A DNA stretch of 64,000 nucleotides from Chthonomonadales bacterium (GCA_020849275.1 JADLGO010000063.1:1-64000); one strand, 5' to 3'. Counted from the first letter of the stretch, positions 44,765-53,554 are shown. The notes: generated by a model from the letters alone, not told the origin. Made by a program: numbers and translations.

Positions 44765-46222
44765 TCACTCCCCCGCCCGCGCGTCCCGCGCCTGCAGGTG
44801 CGAGAGCACCTGGCGGGGCGGCCGACCGGCCACGAGGCGCCCCTGCTCCACGTAGCCCTCCTCGCGCCCGTCCAGCTCGCCCACTAGCGATGCGCGCAGG
44901 CGGGCCAGGTGCTCGGCGGCGCCAGGCGAGGCGGACCGATCGTGCAGCTCCGCCGGGTCGCCGTGCAGGTCAAAGAGCTGCTCCCGGCCTTCCTTTGAGA
45001 GCCACACGTACTTCCAGCGGCCATCTACGATCCACTGTATGGACTGGCCGAACGCGGCGTGCTCGCCGTGCAGGTACGGGCGCCACGCCGGCTTCTCGCC
45101 GCGCGCGAGCGGCAGCAGGCTGCGCCCCCCCAGCGCCACCGGCACGGGCGCACCCGCGCACTCCAGCAGCGTCGGCATGATGTCGCGCAACTCGACCACC
45201 TCCGGGCACACCGTCCCCCTGCCCGCGCCCGGCACGCCCCAGAGAATGCAGGGAACGCGAGCGGAACCCTCGTACGGCAGGCTCTTGCGGAACAGATGGT
45301 GATCGCCAAGGAGCTCGCCGTGGTCCGAAACGAAGCAGACGCGCGTGTCGCCCGCCAGGCCGTACTCGCCGAGCGCCTCCATGAAGCGGCCGATCTGGTG
45401 GTCGATGTGGGTCATGTGCCCGTAATAGCCGGCCAGCGCGCGCCGCAGCACGCGCGGGTCGATTCGGCCGGCCGAGGCGTCGGGGCGTCGCGGATCGTGG
45501 TACGCCTCGAACACCGAGGCCCAGTCGCCGACGGGGCGCGGACCCATCTCGTGGTCGCGGTACATGTCAAAGGCCCAGACGGGCGGATCATAGGGCGGGT
45601 GCGGCCGGTGGAAGCTCATGAAGAGGAAGAACGGCTTGCGCGGGTCACGGCGCCGCAGGAAGTCGATCGAGTGCGTGGCCACCCAGGTCGTCGGGTGCAG
45701 GTACTCGTCCAGCGGCCACGGGCGCGCCGTGACGCCGTTGCAGTCCAGGCCGTGCTCCGCGTAGTCGGCCTCGCGCCCCGCCCTCTCGCGCAGCCACGGA
45801 AGGTAGTCATCTACCTGCTCGTAGGGCCGGTGGCGTCGCCGCGCGAAGTGCAGATAGCCGTCGTGGAGCGTCACGCTCTGGAAGCCGACCTGCGAGCGCT
45901 CCGGGTACACGTGCATTTTGCCCACGGCCTGCGTCTGGTACCCCGCCGCGGTCAACTCGCCGGCCAGCGTCACCGGGTAGTCCCAGGCCACTCCGTCGCG
46001 GTAGCCGACCCGCCCGTGGGTCCGCTGGCTCAGCCCGGTGAACAGCCCGGCGCGCGCGGCGATACAGGAGGGGGTCGCCGAGTAGGCGCGCGAGAACCGC
46101 ACACCATCCAGCGCAAGCCGATCCAGGAACGGCGTGTGGACGACGGGGTGCTCATCGACGCTCAGGCAGTCGCCACGCCACTGGTCGGCGCATATCAGGA
46201 CGAGGTTCGGTCTCCCCGGCAT
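44765..46222 (-). CDS. Sulfatase (arylsulfatase-like) with noncanonical active-site motif
   Basis: This 485-residue alkaline-phosphatase-superfamily sulfatase shows NLVLICADQWRGD at the N-terminus (metal-binding D13) and DHGELLGDHH later. The site converted to formylglycine reads C53-I-A-A-R in TPSCIAARAGLFTG, so the proline of the CxPxR rule is replaced by alanine. Other conserved parts (VGKMHVY, HRPHPPYDPP) are intact. It lacks an obvious signal peptide. It lies between a URO-D gene (17 bases upstream) and GH32 (four bases downstream). The substrate is probably a sulfated sugar. Confidence 0.86.
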   Translation of the reverse strand: MPGRPNLVLICADQWRGDCLSVDEHPVVHTPFLDRLALDGVRFSRAYSATPSCIAARAGLFTGLSQRTHGRVGYRDGVAWDYPVTLAGELTAAGYQTQAVGKMHVYPERSQVGFQSVTLHDGYLHFARRRHRPYEQVDDYLPWLRERAGREADYAEHGLDCNGVTARPWPLDEYLHPTTWVATHSIDFLRRRDPRKPFFLFMSFHRPHPPYDPPVWAFDMYRDHEMGPRPVGDWASVFEAYHDPRRPDASAGRIDPRVLRRALAGYYGHMTHIDHQIGRFMEALGEYGLAGDTRVCFVSDHGELLGDHHLFRKSLPYEGSARVPCILWGVPGAGRGTVCPEVVELRDIMPTLLECAGAPVPVALGGRSLLPLARGEKPAWRPYLHGEHAAFGQSIQWIVDGRWKYVWLSKEGREQLFDLHGDPAELHDRSASPGAAEHLARLRASLVGELDGREEGYVEQGRLVAGRPPRQVLSHLQARDARAGE

Positions 46223-46239
46223 CGATCACACTGCCCTGG

Positions 46240-47193
46240 CTACTGATAGGCGCCATACCGACGCCACACGTCGAGCATCAGCTCGTAGCGTTCCAGCCGC
46301 ATGCCCGTGTAGATGCAGTTACTCGTCGAGAAGATGTAGCCCCCTCCCGGCATGCCCTGCTCCAGGGCGTAGCGGGCGGACGCTTCGACCTCCTCGTCGG
46401 TGCCGGAGTCCATCATCCCACAGTTCACATTGCCGATCAGGCACACGCGGTCGCCGTAGAGTCGTTTCACCTCCGCGATATCGACTCCGGCCTGCGGGTC
46501 GAGCGAGTGCAGGGCGTGCGGGCCGGCCTCCACGAGCTGGTCAATGATCGGCATGATGTCACCGTCGGTGTGCTTGATGACGTAGAAGCCCAACTGGCGG
46601 TACCCCCGGACCAGGCGGGCCAGATAGGGGGCCACGAACTCCGCGAAGACCGGCGGTCGGAGGAACGGACCGTTGTTGAAGCAGTAGTCGGAGCAGAGCG
46701 CGAAGCCGTCCAGGCCGCCGTGGCTGCGCAGCCGCTCACCCCAGGCCAGCGCATGGTCGACGTGCGCGGCGGCTTCGCGCTTGAGGCCCTCGGCGTCGTC
46801 GACCAGACGGTACGAGAACGCCTCCATATGGCTTCCACTCGGGATGCTATACGTGGCGTCGCCATGCATCATCAGGAAGTACCGGCCGCCCGACTTCTCG
46901 CGCACCCGGTCGATCAGGCGGAGCACCTCGTCCGGGCTGCCCGGGTTCGGGTGAAGGAAGATGGCACTGTGCCCGAAGCGCTCGGCCGTCTCGATGTACA
47001 GCCCGGCCATGTCGTTACGGTGCAGCTCGCGCTCCTTCTCCTCCATCTGGTCCCACTGGCCGTAGTGGCGCTGGGAGGGATGCGGGCGGCCGAACGCCTC
47101 CATGGTGAGGAAGAAGACGAGCTCGAAGTGCGGCACCAGGCCCGAGAGCGGCCGGCGCTCCAGCGCGGCGATGAAACGGTCACGAGGCGTCAT
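46240..47193 (-). CDS. URO-D superfamily protein, paralogue 3, without the HxC zinc motif
   Basis: This 317-residue protein starts TPRDRFIAALERRPLSGLVPHFE. The segment homologous to HxCG reads H208-T-D210-G (VIKHTDGDIMPI), so the cysteine is an aspartate. A cysteine is kept in the late position (IFSTSNCIYTG). Its ATG overlaps the stop of paralogue 4 by four bases (ATGA), so they are translated together. LCSDYCFNNGPFLRPPVF in the middle fits the family fold. A shift from Zn to another metal, or loss of methyl transfer, would be consistent with the sequence; neither is shown. Confidence 0.83.
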   Translation of the reverse strand: MTPRDRFIAALERRPLSGLVPHFELVFFLTMEAFGRPHPSQRHYGQWDQMEEKERELHRNDMAGLYIETAERFGHSAIFLHPNPGSPDEVLRLIDRVREKSGGRYFLMMHGDATYSIPSGSHMEAFSYRLVDDAEGLKREAAAHVDHALAWGERLRSHGGLDGFALCSDYCFNNGPFLRPPVFAEFVAPYLARLVRGYRQLGFYVIKHTDGDIMPIIDQLVEAGPHALHSLDPQAGVDIAEVKRLYGDRVCLIGNVNCGMMDSGTDEEVEASARYALEQGMPGGGYIFSTSNCIYTGMRLERYELMLDVWRRYGAYQ

Positions 47194-48260
47194 GCGTTCA
47201 GTTCTCCCCGAGCCAGGCGCGCGGGTGTGCGCCGGGCGCGCTTATGCTGGCCGTAGCGGTAGGCCTCGTCCAGACAGGCCTCAATGTTCTCCAGCGAAGT
47301 CTCCGGCATGATCGCGTTGCCGGCGGCGATCAGCATACCCCCATGCGGGCCGTCGAAGGTGTCGATCATGCGTCGGACGCCCGCGCGCACGTCGTCGGGC
47401 GAGCCGAGCGGCAGCAGGTACTGCACGTCGACGCCCGCCAGAAAGGTGTTGCGCCCGCCGAAGCGGCGCGCGGTGGCCTCCGGGTCCATCGCGGAAACGC
47501 CCGCCGGATAGGTTGAGTGCTGGATCGGGTGGATCACGTCCAGACCGACCTCCACGAAGTCGTCCAGGATGGCCGCCACGTTGCCGCAGGTGTGCAGCCA
47601 GAAGGTCATGCCGTGGCGATGGGCCTCATCGATGATGCGCGCGAAGCGCGGTTTGAGCACCCGTCGGAAGGCGGCCGGGCTCATCATCAGCCCGCTCTGC
47701 GTGCCCAGGTCGTCGCTCGTCAACACGGCATCGCACCCCATCTGACCGAACTGGCGCACGCAGGCGACGTGGAAGTCGGCGATGGCGTCGGTCAGCAGCT
47801 CCAACTCGGCCGGGTGGTCGTGCAGGTCGGTCAGGATCCCCTCCATTCCGCGCAACGTCCACAGCCGCTCGTAGAGGCAGAACCAGGAGTTGCCCAGACG
47901 GAAACGCCCGTTCGCCGCGGCCACGGCCCGCCGGGCCGGCCCGAAGTCGAGGCCGGCGGGAAAGGAGCGAATCCGCGCGGCCACGTGCTCGATGTCGTCG
48001 TAGCCGCGCAGGATGCGCCGGGAGTCGATGCCGCCCTCCCGCGTGGATCCCTCGGCGGAGAGCGATTCCCAGTCCGGACCGGCGTAGCCGACGCTCACCA
48101 TGTCGTCCGGGTAGCGAGCGCACAGCGCATCGAGCGCCGCGCCGTAGCGCTCGTGCGTCTCGGCGTTGAACCACTTCAGCAGGCAAGTCGGAATGCGCGG
48201 CGGGTCGCGGCGCGCCACGGCGGCCCGCACGTCGTCGCGGGTCAGGTCAAGGATGCTCAT
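47190..48260 (-). CDS. URO-D superfamily protein, paralogue 4
   Basis: This 356-residue protein starts SILDLTRDDVRAAVARRDPPRIP. H223 and C225 in FWLHTCGNVAAIL are the zinc-ligand pair of MtaA-type proteins. The last-cysteine position reads MLIAAGNAIMPETS, without cysteine. SDDLGTQSGLMMSPAAFRRVLKPRF is the strongly conserved middle part of the family. It overlaps paralogue 3 by four bases. Two such proteins in tight coupling suggest a complex or sequential steps. GGAG directly abuts the ATG at 48260, so the ribosome site is poor. Confidence 0.85.
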   Translation of the reverse strand: MSILDLTRDDVRAAVARRDPPRIPTCLLKWFNAETHERYGAALDALCARYPDDMVSVGYAGPDWESLSAEGSTREGGIDSRRILRGYDDIEHVAARIRSFPAGLDFGPARRAVAAANGRFRLGNSWFCLYERLWTLRGMEGILTDLHDHPAELELLTDAIADFHVACVRQFGQMGCDAVLTSDDLGTQSGLMMSPAAFRRVLKPRFARIIDEAHRHGMTFWLHTCGNVAAILDDFVEVGLDVIHPIQHSTYPAGVSAMDPEATARRFGGRNTFLAGVDVQYLLPLGSPDDVRAGVRRMIDTFDGPHGGMLIAAGNAIMPETSLENIEACLDEAYRYGQHKRARRTPARLARGELNA

Positions 48261-48341
48261 CTCCGGTTACGTTCCTGGTGTGGTCGGTGTCACCGGCCGC
48301 GCCTCGGGCGGGACACGGCGCTCGGCAGCGTCGCCCGCGCG

Positions 48342-49817
48342 TCAGCGCACGCTCGGGTCGTACGGATGGCGGCGCAGCAGCTCATCGATCGCCCAGCCGC
48401 GCTCCGTCTTACGTAGGCGCTCACAGTAGGCGCGCAGATGCCCGCGCGCGTGGAACGGACCGCCCTCGCGCATGACGGTCCATAGCGGATCCTCTGCATG
48501 GCCATCCGGCATCGAGGCCATCATCGCATCGTGCCAGTCCAGCAGGCGCGCCGCGCCCACGCGGCACAGGTCGCGACGATCACCCGCGAGGTCGTGCTGC
48601 TCGTACGGGTCGTCGGCGAGGTCGAACAGCATCTCGCGCGGAAACAGGTGGAAGCCGTCGTGGTAGGTCCGCATGTAGAGCCAGCGGTCCCACCGCACGC
48701 TGCGCTGACAAACGTGCGCGCACTGGCTCAGGACCAGTTGCGCCCGCCCGGCCCCCTCGCCGTCGCCGGTCACCGCCGCCGCGAAGCTCTCGCCCTCCCA
48801 ACTCGCTCGCGCCTCCCGGCCGAGGAGCGCGGCCAGCGTCGGCGCAAGGTCCAGGTTATAGAGCAGTCCCGCCTCCGACGTGCCCCGCCTTCCCCCGGGC
48901 CAGCGAACCACGAGCGGGATCCGGCAGGTCGGCTGGTCGGCCGTCGCGTGCTCGGCGTAGATGCCGAGCTCGCCCTGGTTCTCTCCGTGGTCGGAGGTCA
49001 CGATCACCGCCACGTCGTCGGCCACGCCCTGCTCGGCCAGCGCGTCCATCAGGATCCCCACCTGCCGGTCGGCGTAGGCGATCCCGCAGTCGTAGCCGTC
49101 CAGGTGGCGGCGCAGGTCCTCGCGCGTCCGCACGGCCCCCACGTGGCGCGGGAAGCGAGGAGCGGGCCGGTCGTCGTACATGCCCACCTCGCGCGCGGTG
49201 TGTGGCCCCACCGCCTGCTGGTGCGCGGCCAGCACCTCGTCCGTGATCCACTCCGGCAGCGGGTCCCTCGCGAATGGGTTGCCGAACTCCTCTGGAGCGC
49301 GATAGGGGGTATGCGGGTCCCAGTAGTTGACGTGCAGGAACCAGTTGTCGGCGCGGGCGCCGCGCCGGATCCAATCGAGCGCTACGGGGGTCACGACCTC
49401 CGCCGACTCCATCCCACCGCCCCCTGTGTTGTGCATCTCATTGAAGCCGGCGTAGAACCACCACGCGCCGTGTCGCTCGGCGAAGGGGCTGATGCTCGCC
49501 GTGCGCAAGCCCGCCGAGCGCAGGAAGGCGGGCAGGTTATCGGTGCGGCAGCGGTCGACGAATCCGCGCTCGGCACCGACAAGTCGCATATCGGCGCAAA
49601 ACCCACCGTGGTTCACAATTCCGGTATGGATGCCGAAACGGCCGGTCATCAGGGCGGCGCGGCTCGGAAGGCAGGGCGCGTCCGGGCAGTGATAGCCGTC
49701 AAAACGCACGCCCTCGGCGGCCAGCGCATCGATGTTTGGGGAGGTCCGGCGATGGTAGCCGTAGCAACCAAGGTGATCCGGCCGCAGGGTGTCGATGTCG
49801 ATGTAGAGGATGCGCAC
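48342..49817 (-). CDS. Sulfatase with canonical CxPxR motif
   Basis: This 491-residue sulfatase starts at GTG 49817; GGGAG lies six bases upstream and the family N-terminus (RILYIDIDTLRPDHLGCYGY) begins at once. The formylglycine site is C49-L-P-S-R53, a perfect sulfatase signature. VTSDHGENQGELGIYAEH carries metal and substrate residues, and YWDPHTPYR is also conserved. No signal peptide is seen, so it may act in the cytoplasm on imported sulfated sugars. It is the second gene of the operon, 26 bases after URO-D paralogue 5. The two sulfatases of the operon are not close copies. Confidence 0.9.
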   Translation of the reverse strand: MRILYIDIDTLRPDHLGCYGYHRRTSPNIDALAAEGVRFDGYHCPDAPCLPSRAALMTGRFGIHTGIVNHGGFCADMRLVGAERGFVDRCRTDNLPAFLRSAGLRTASISPFAERHGAWWFYAGFNEMHNTGGGGMESAEVVTPVALDWIRRGARADNWFLHVNYWDPHTPYRAPEEFGNPFARDPLPEWITDEVLAAHQQAVGPHTAREVGMYDDRPAPRFPRHVGAVRTREDLRRHLDGYDCGIAYADRQVGILMDALAEQGVADDVAVIVTSDHGENQGELGIYAEHATADQPTCRIPLVVRWPGGRRGTSEAGLLYNLDLAPTLAALLGREARASWEGESFAAAVTGDGEGAGRAQLVLSQCAHVCQRSVRWDRWLYMRTYHDGFHLFPREMLFDLADDPYEQHDLAGDRRDLCRVGAARLLDWHDAMMASMPDGHAEDPLWTVMREGGPFHARGHLRAYCERLRKTERGWAIDELLRRHPYDPSVR

Positions 49818-49843
49818 GTCGGACTCCCCTCCCGAGGGGTGCT

Positions 49844-50968
49844 TCACGTCCAGCCGGTCATCCGCGCAAGAAGCTCGCAGTATTCCACGAAGCAGTCGAG
49901 GCTCACGTTGGCCGGCACGCCGTGGTCGCAGCCGGGGATGTAGCCGCCGTCGCGGGCCACCGGCCCCAGCCGGGCCATCTCGGCGCGGATGGCGCCGCCT
50001 CCCCGCGCCATCTCGCGCTTGTCCACTCCCCCGCGGAAGGCCATGCGGCGCCCGAACGCGGAGCGCAGGGCGGGCAGGTCGTTCCCGGCGGCCACCTCCA
50101 TCGGGTCGCACACATTGAAGCCGCCCTCGATCCATACCGGGATCAGGTCGCCCACAAAGCCATCGGAGTCCATCATGTACAGTGGGCAGCCGTGAGCGCG
50201 CAGCACGTCGCGCCAGGTCGCGTAGCAGGGCAGCAGGTAGCGCCGGGCCATGGTCGGCGAGATCATCGGCTTGACCTTGTAGGCCATGTCCTCCGACACG
50301 TGGAGGAAGTCGATGGGCGCGTGCGCGAGCAGCCGCTCGAGCAGGCGGGCCACGTAGCCGGTCCAGAAGAGCGCCATGTCGGCGATCAGGTCCGGGTCGT
50401 CGAGAAAGCGCACGCAGAGGCCCTCAAATCCCAGCCACTCCCGCATCTGCCAGAACGGGCCGTGCACGTTGAGCCCGACCGGGTAGTCCCGCGAAGCGAG
50501 GAGCCTGCCCAGCGCGGGCAGATCGGCGGGGAGGCGCGCCGGATCCTCGGCATCGTAGCGTTCGCGCATCCGGTCCCAGTCCGCGCGCGTCTCCACCGGG
50601 CAGCGCAGCCATCGCCGCGTCACGAAGTCCTTCGCCCAGCGCAGGTAGGAGACGTCGAAGCGGCTGGACATCTCGCAGATGTTGCCCTTCCAGTCCTGCA
50701 CCACGCGCGTGTCGCCGCGCTCCTCCACCACACGCTCCTCGAACTCGGGGATCATGGTGTGCCGCATCCACACGCCGGGCCGGCCGCCCGAGGGCGGCGG
50801 CTCGATCCCGACGCGATCGCGCACCCATGCGAGCCAGTTCGCGCCGGCCGGCAGGCCCTGGTCGCGCCACGCCGCCAGCGTCGACTCGCGCGGCCCGCCG
50901 GGCTCGAAGGGAATGCGATCGGGCCGACCGAACAACAGCGTATCGAGGAAGCGTTCGCGATCGGTCAC
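49844..50968 (-). CDS. URO-D superfamily protein, paralogue 5, without the HxC zinc motif
   Basis: This 374-residue protein is probably the first gene of the operon. It starts at GTG 50968, with GGAG six bases upstream. The segment homologous to HxCG reads D267-S-D269-G (LYMMDSDGFVGD), so both zinc ligands are replaced by aspartate. A cysteine stands in the late position (YIPGCDHGVPANVS). HVSEDMAYKVKPMISPTMARRYLLP is the conserved family centre. As with paralogue 3, the late Cys is present while the early His/Cys pair is not intact. The role is unknown. Confidence 0.83.
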   Translation of the reverse strand: MTDRERFLDTLLFGRPDRIPFEPGGPRESTLAAWRDQGLPAGANWLAWVRDRVGIEPPPSGGRPGVWMRHTMIPEFEERVVEERGDTRVVQDWKGNICEMSSRFDVSYLRWAKDFVTRRWLRCPVETRADWDRMRERYDAEDPARLPADLPALGRLLASRDYPVGLNVHGPFWQMREWLGFEGLCVRFLDDPDLIADMALFWTGYVARLLERLLAHAPIDFLHVSEDMAYKVKPMISPTMARRYLLPCYATWRDVLRAHGCPLYMMDSDGFVGDLIPVWIEGGFNVCDPMEVAAGNDLPALRSAFGRRMAFRGGVDKREMARGGGAIRAEMARLGPVARDGGYIPGCDHGVPANVSLDCFVEYCELLARMTGWT

Positions 50969-51125
50969 GTCGCTCTCCGGACGGCGATGGGATGGAGCAG
51001 CGCCCATCAGGTAGTTCGGCACCGGAGCCGGGGGGTCCTTGCGAGGCGTGGCCGGACAGTGAATCGGGCCAGACGGCACGGCTCGCCGTGAGGCGCGCAG
51101 CCGGGGCATGCGCGGGAGGGAACCG

Positions 51126-52193
51126 ATGTCGCTGTCCACGGACGGGGCCGGCGCGGCCGGCCCCGTCCCGCTCCGACGGAAGCTGCTCTTCTGGGCGCTG
51201 CTGACCGCCCTGTCAGTGCTCTTCGTCGAGGTCGTGACGAACTCGGCGCCCTTCGCCTTCTTCAACCCCTGGGGCCTTCTGGTCACCTGCCCGCTATACG
51301 GCCTGCACGTGCTCGTGCTGGCGCGCATCGTCTTCCTGGCGCCCCGCGTGCGGCTGCCCCTGCTCTTCACCGCGGGCGCCATCCTCGGCCTGTACGAGGC
51401 CTACATCACCAAGGTGCTCTGGGACCCGACCTGGGGATGGCGCCTGTGGACGGTGGGCGGGGTGCACGTCTTCCAGACCGCGCTGCTCCTGCTCGATGCC
51501 CACCCGTTCATGGCCTTCCTCCTCCCGCTCGCGGTCGCGGAGGTCTTCTTCACCTCCTCGCGCGAGATCCAGGTCAGTCTGCCCGGCCGGTTGAGCCGCG
51601 CCCTGGAGACCGACCAGGGGCGGCGCCGGGCCATGGTGGCGCTCGCACTGTACTTCGGGGCCTATCACGCGCTCGCGGCGCCGCCGACCCTGGCCGTGGC
51701 CTCTGCCGCGGCGGGCACGGCCTTCGCACTCGCGCTCGGATGGCTCTGGCGCCGGTCCTGCGCCGGCGCCGCGATCACACTCCGCCGCCTGCTGCCGAGC
51801 GGCCGGCAGACCGGCGCGCTGGTCGCCTTGCTCGCCCTCTACTACCTCCTGACAGGCGTCTTCCTCCGGCCCCAGTCGATACCGCGCACCGCAACGCCGC
51901 ACGTGACCATCCTGGCGCTCTACGCCGTGCTGTTCGCGCTGCTGTGGCTCGGCCTGCGCGCCGCGCGGGGCCTCGCCCCTCCAGCCATCCGGGCGGCCGG
52001 TCCCGCGTGCGCGCGCGGCCCCTGGGCCGCCTTCGCGGCGTGCTTTGTCGTCTCCTCCGGGCTCCTCTCCATCGCCAAACCGATGGCGGCGGTCGTCACG
52101 ATCGCCTCCTGGGTGCTCTTCTGCGCGGCGGGGCTGGCCCTGCTGGCCGCCGCCGCTGTGCAGGCGTGGCACGGCTTGCCACGACGCCGGTAG
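51126..52193 (+). CDS. Multi-pass membrane protein of unknown function
   Basis: This 355-residue protein has about nine hydrophobic segments (for example LLFWALLTALSVLFVEVV, VHVFQTALLLL, LVALLALYYLLTGVFL and AVVTIASWVLFCAAGLALLA). There are few charged residues inside the membrane and no transporter motif that I recognise. The first external loop contains EVVTNSAPFAFFNPWG, and YEAYITKVLWDPTWGW follows after the third segment; these are the most distinctive parts. GGAGGGAACCG precedes the ATG. The gene is divergent from the URO-D operon across 157 bases with no clear promoter. Confidence 0.68.
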   Translation: MSLSTDGAGAAGPVPLRRKLLFWALLTALSVLFVEVVTNSAPFAFFNPWGLLVTCPLYGLHVLVLARIVFLAPRVRLPLLFTAGAILGLYEAYITKVLWDPTWGWRLWTVGGVHVFQTALLLLDAHPFMAFLLPLAVAEVFFTSSREIQVSLPGRLSRALETDQGRRRAMVALALYFGAYHALAAPPTLAVASAAAGTAFALALGWLWRRSCAGAAITLRRLLPSGRQTGALVALLALYYLLTGVFLRPQSIPRTATPHVTILALYAVLFALLWLGLRAARGLAPPAIRAAGPACARGPWAAFAACFVVSSGLLSIAKPMAAVVTIASWVLFCAAGLALLAAAAVQAWHGLPRRR

Positions 52194-52406
52194 CCCCCGC
52201 GGTTGGCGGCGCGGCAGCCCACCGTCGAATGCAACGCGAGGCGCGACGGCGCCCGCTCCGCTCGCAGTACCGCCCCGGCGGCCACCTCCAGGACAGCATC
52301 CGCACCGGCGGAACAGAGAGCCCGTGGAACCCCGTACTCGCAGTAGAGCACGGTAGTCGATCGGGCACGCGCGCCCGCGACCGCGCTGCCTGCTCTGGAG
52401 GGAGCC

Positions 52407-53081
52407 ATGGCAGTACATCAGGTTGATCTGTACGGCAAGATCCACAAGGCGCTGCGCCGGATGCTCTCATCCTTCATCAGCCGCGTAGGCGCTCTCGACT
52501 GGGATGACGTCGCCGCCGTGGCGGCGCTCAAACCCGACTGGGCCCTCATCCAGCAAGAGTTGCACCGACACCACGGGCACGAGGAGCAGCACATTCACTC
52601 ATTGCTCGCGCGCGGAGCGCCGGGCAGCGTACGCGAACTCGAGGCCGACCACAGCGCGAACCTCTCCCTGCTCGAGGACCTCAACCGGCGCTTTCTGTGC
52701 CTCGCGGACGGCGCCGCGCCGGCGGACCGCCGTGCCGCGCTCGGCGACGAGCTCTTTCAGGCGCTGAACCTGTTCTACGCACGCCTGCTCGGGCACATGC
52801 ACCGCGAGGACGTGGAAGCCCAGCGAGTCCTCGACTCGACGTGCTCACAGCAGGAGCTGGCCGCGGCGCTGGGGGCGATCGTCGGCAGCATACCTCCGGC
52901 GGAGATGCTGGTACTGGCAGGGCACATGTTTCCGGCCATCAGCCTCCCCGAGCGAGCCGAGATCCTCGGCGGCATCAAGGCCTCCGCCCCGCCCCAGGCG
53001 TATGCGGCGATGGCCGACTGCGTTCGAGCCGCGATCGGCGAGACGGAATGGGCGGCGCTCGGCGCCAGGATCGGAGCCTAG
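52407..53081 (+). CDS. Hemerythrin-like (HHE) protein
   Basis: This 224-residue soluble protein has the helical, His/Glu-rich pattern of hemerythrin domains. Candidate di-iron ligands are the His in KIHKALRRM, HRHHGHEEQHIHSLL, the Glu/His in LEADHSANLSLL, and HMHREDVEAQRVL. The last 60 residues (SLPERAEILGGIKASAPPQAY) are an extra helical part that also occurs in some HHE proteins. Bacterial HHE proteins sense or carry oxygen or nitric oxide, or repair Fe-S centres. GGAGGGA stands before the ATG. A structured non-coding stretch and a U-tract terminator follow. Confidence 0.78.
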   Translation: MAVHQVDLYGKIHKALRRMLSSFISRVGALDWDDVAAVAALKPDWALIQQELHRHHGHEEQHIHSLLARGAPGSVRELEADHSANLSLLEDLNRRFLCLADGAAPADRRAALGDELFQALNLFYARLLGHMHREDVEAQRVLDSTCSQQELAAALGAIVGSIPPAEMLVLAGHMFPAISLPERAEILGGIKASAPPQAYAAMADCVRAAIGETEWAALGARIGA

Positions 53082-53431
53082 CGTGCCACGCTGAGGGGTC
53101 GCCCTCTCCCGGAGCGGGTCAGCGGACCCGCGGCGCCTGGGAACGAACCAGCGCCTCCCAGAACCTGTAACGGATACACGGGGGATGGTGACCGGTCCTG
53201 TGAGGCCAATGGACGTGGAGCGAGCACCCTGCGACCTCGCTGGGTGCTCGCTCCTTTTCGGGCGGGTCCGCAACGTGGTGGTCGCGTCCGGGCAGGGCTC
53301 GCCTGGCCATGCGGCGCCTTCCAGTTCCGGCCAGATTCGGCGAGGGACCTGACAGGTCAGCCACTGACCGCCCCGCGCAGGCACGAACGCGCAGGAGGCG
53401 AGGCCCCCTGCGCGCGCGGAAACCGGGGAAG
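53082..53431 (+). other. Structured non-coding stretch downstream of the hemerythrin gene
   Basis: No gene is seen in these 350 bases. The first 177 hold consecutive short hairpins on the + strand: GAGGG/CCCTC with a GTCG loop (53093-53106), GCGGGTC/GACCCGC with an AGCG loop (53114-53131), CTGGGA/TCCCAG (53137-53161), and the terminator at 53218-53258. This could be a long structured 3' untranslated region or a separate small RNA. I could not match it to T-box, 6S, SRP or RNase P conserved cores. The part from 53259 to 53431 shows nothing. Confidence 0.45.
53218..53258 (+). terminator. Rho-independent terminator
   Basis: GAGCGAGCACCC (53218-53229) pairs perfectly with 53242-53253 across a 12-base loop and is followed by CTTTT. 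It is the clearest intrinsic terminator of the window. The only gene it can serve on the + strand is the hemerythrin gene 136 bases upstream, or an RNA in between. Confidence 0.85.
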
Positions 53432-53504
<73 letters not shown>

Positions 53505-53554
53505 GAGGCGCCGCCCCAACGAACGGTCGCTGACCGGCGGGAGCTAGCGGCGAG

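Noticed and set aside
53082-53258. Known riboswitch or T-box leader
   Set aside because: There is no downstream gene on the same strand, and none of the T-box, cobalamin, guanidine or fluoride conserved cores is present.
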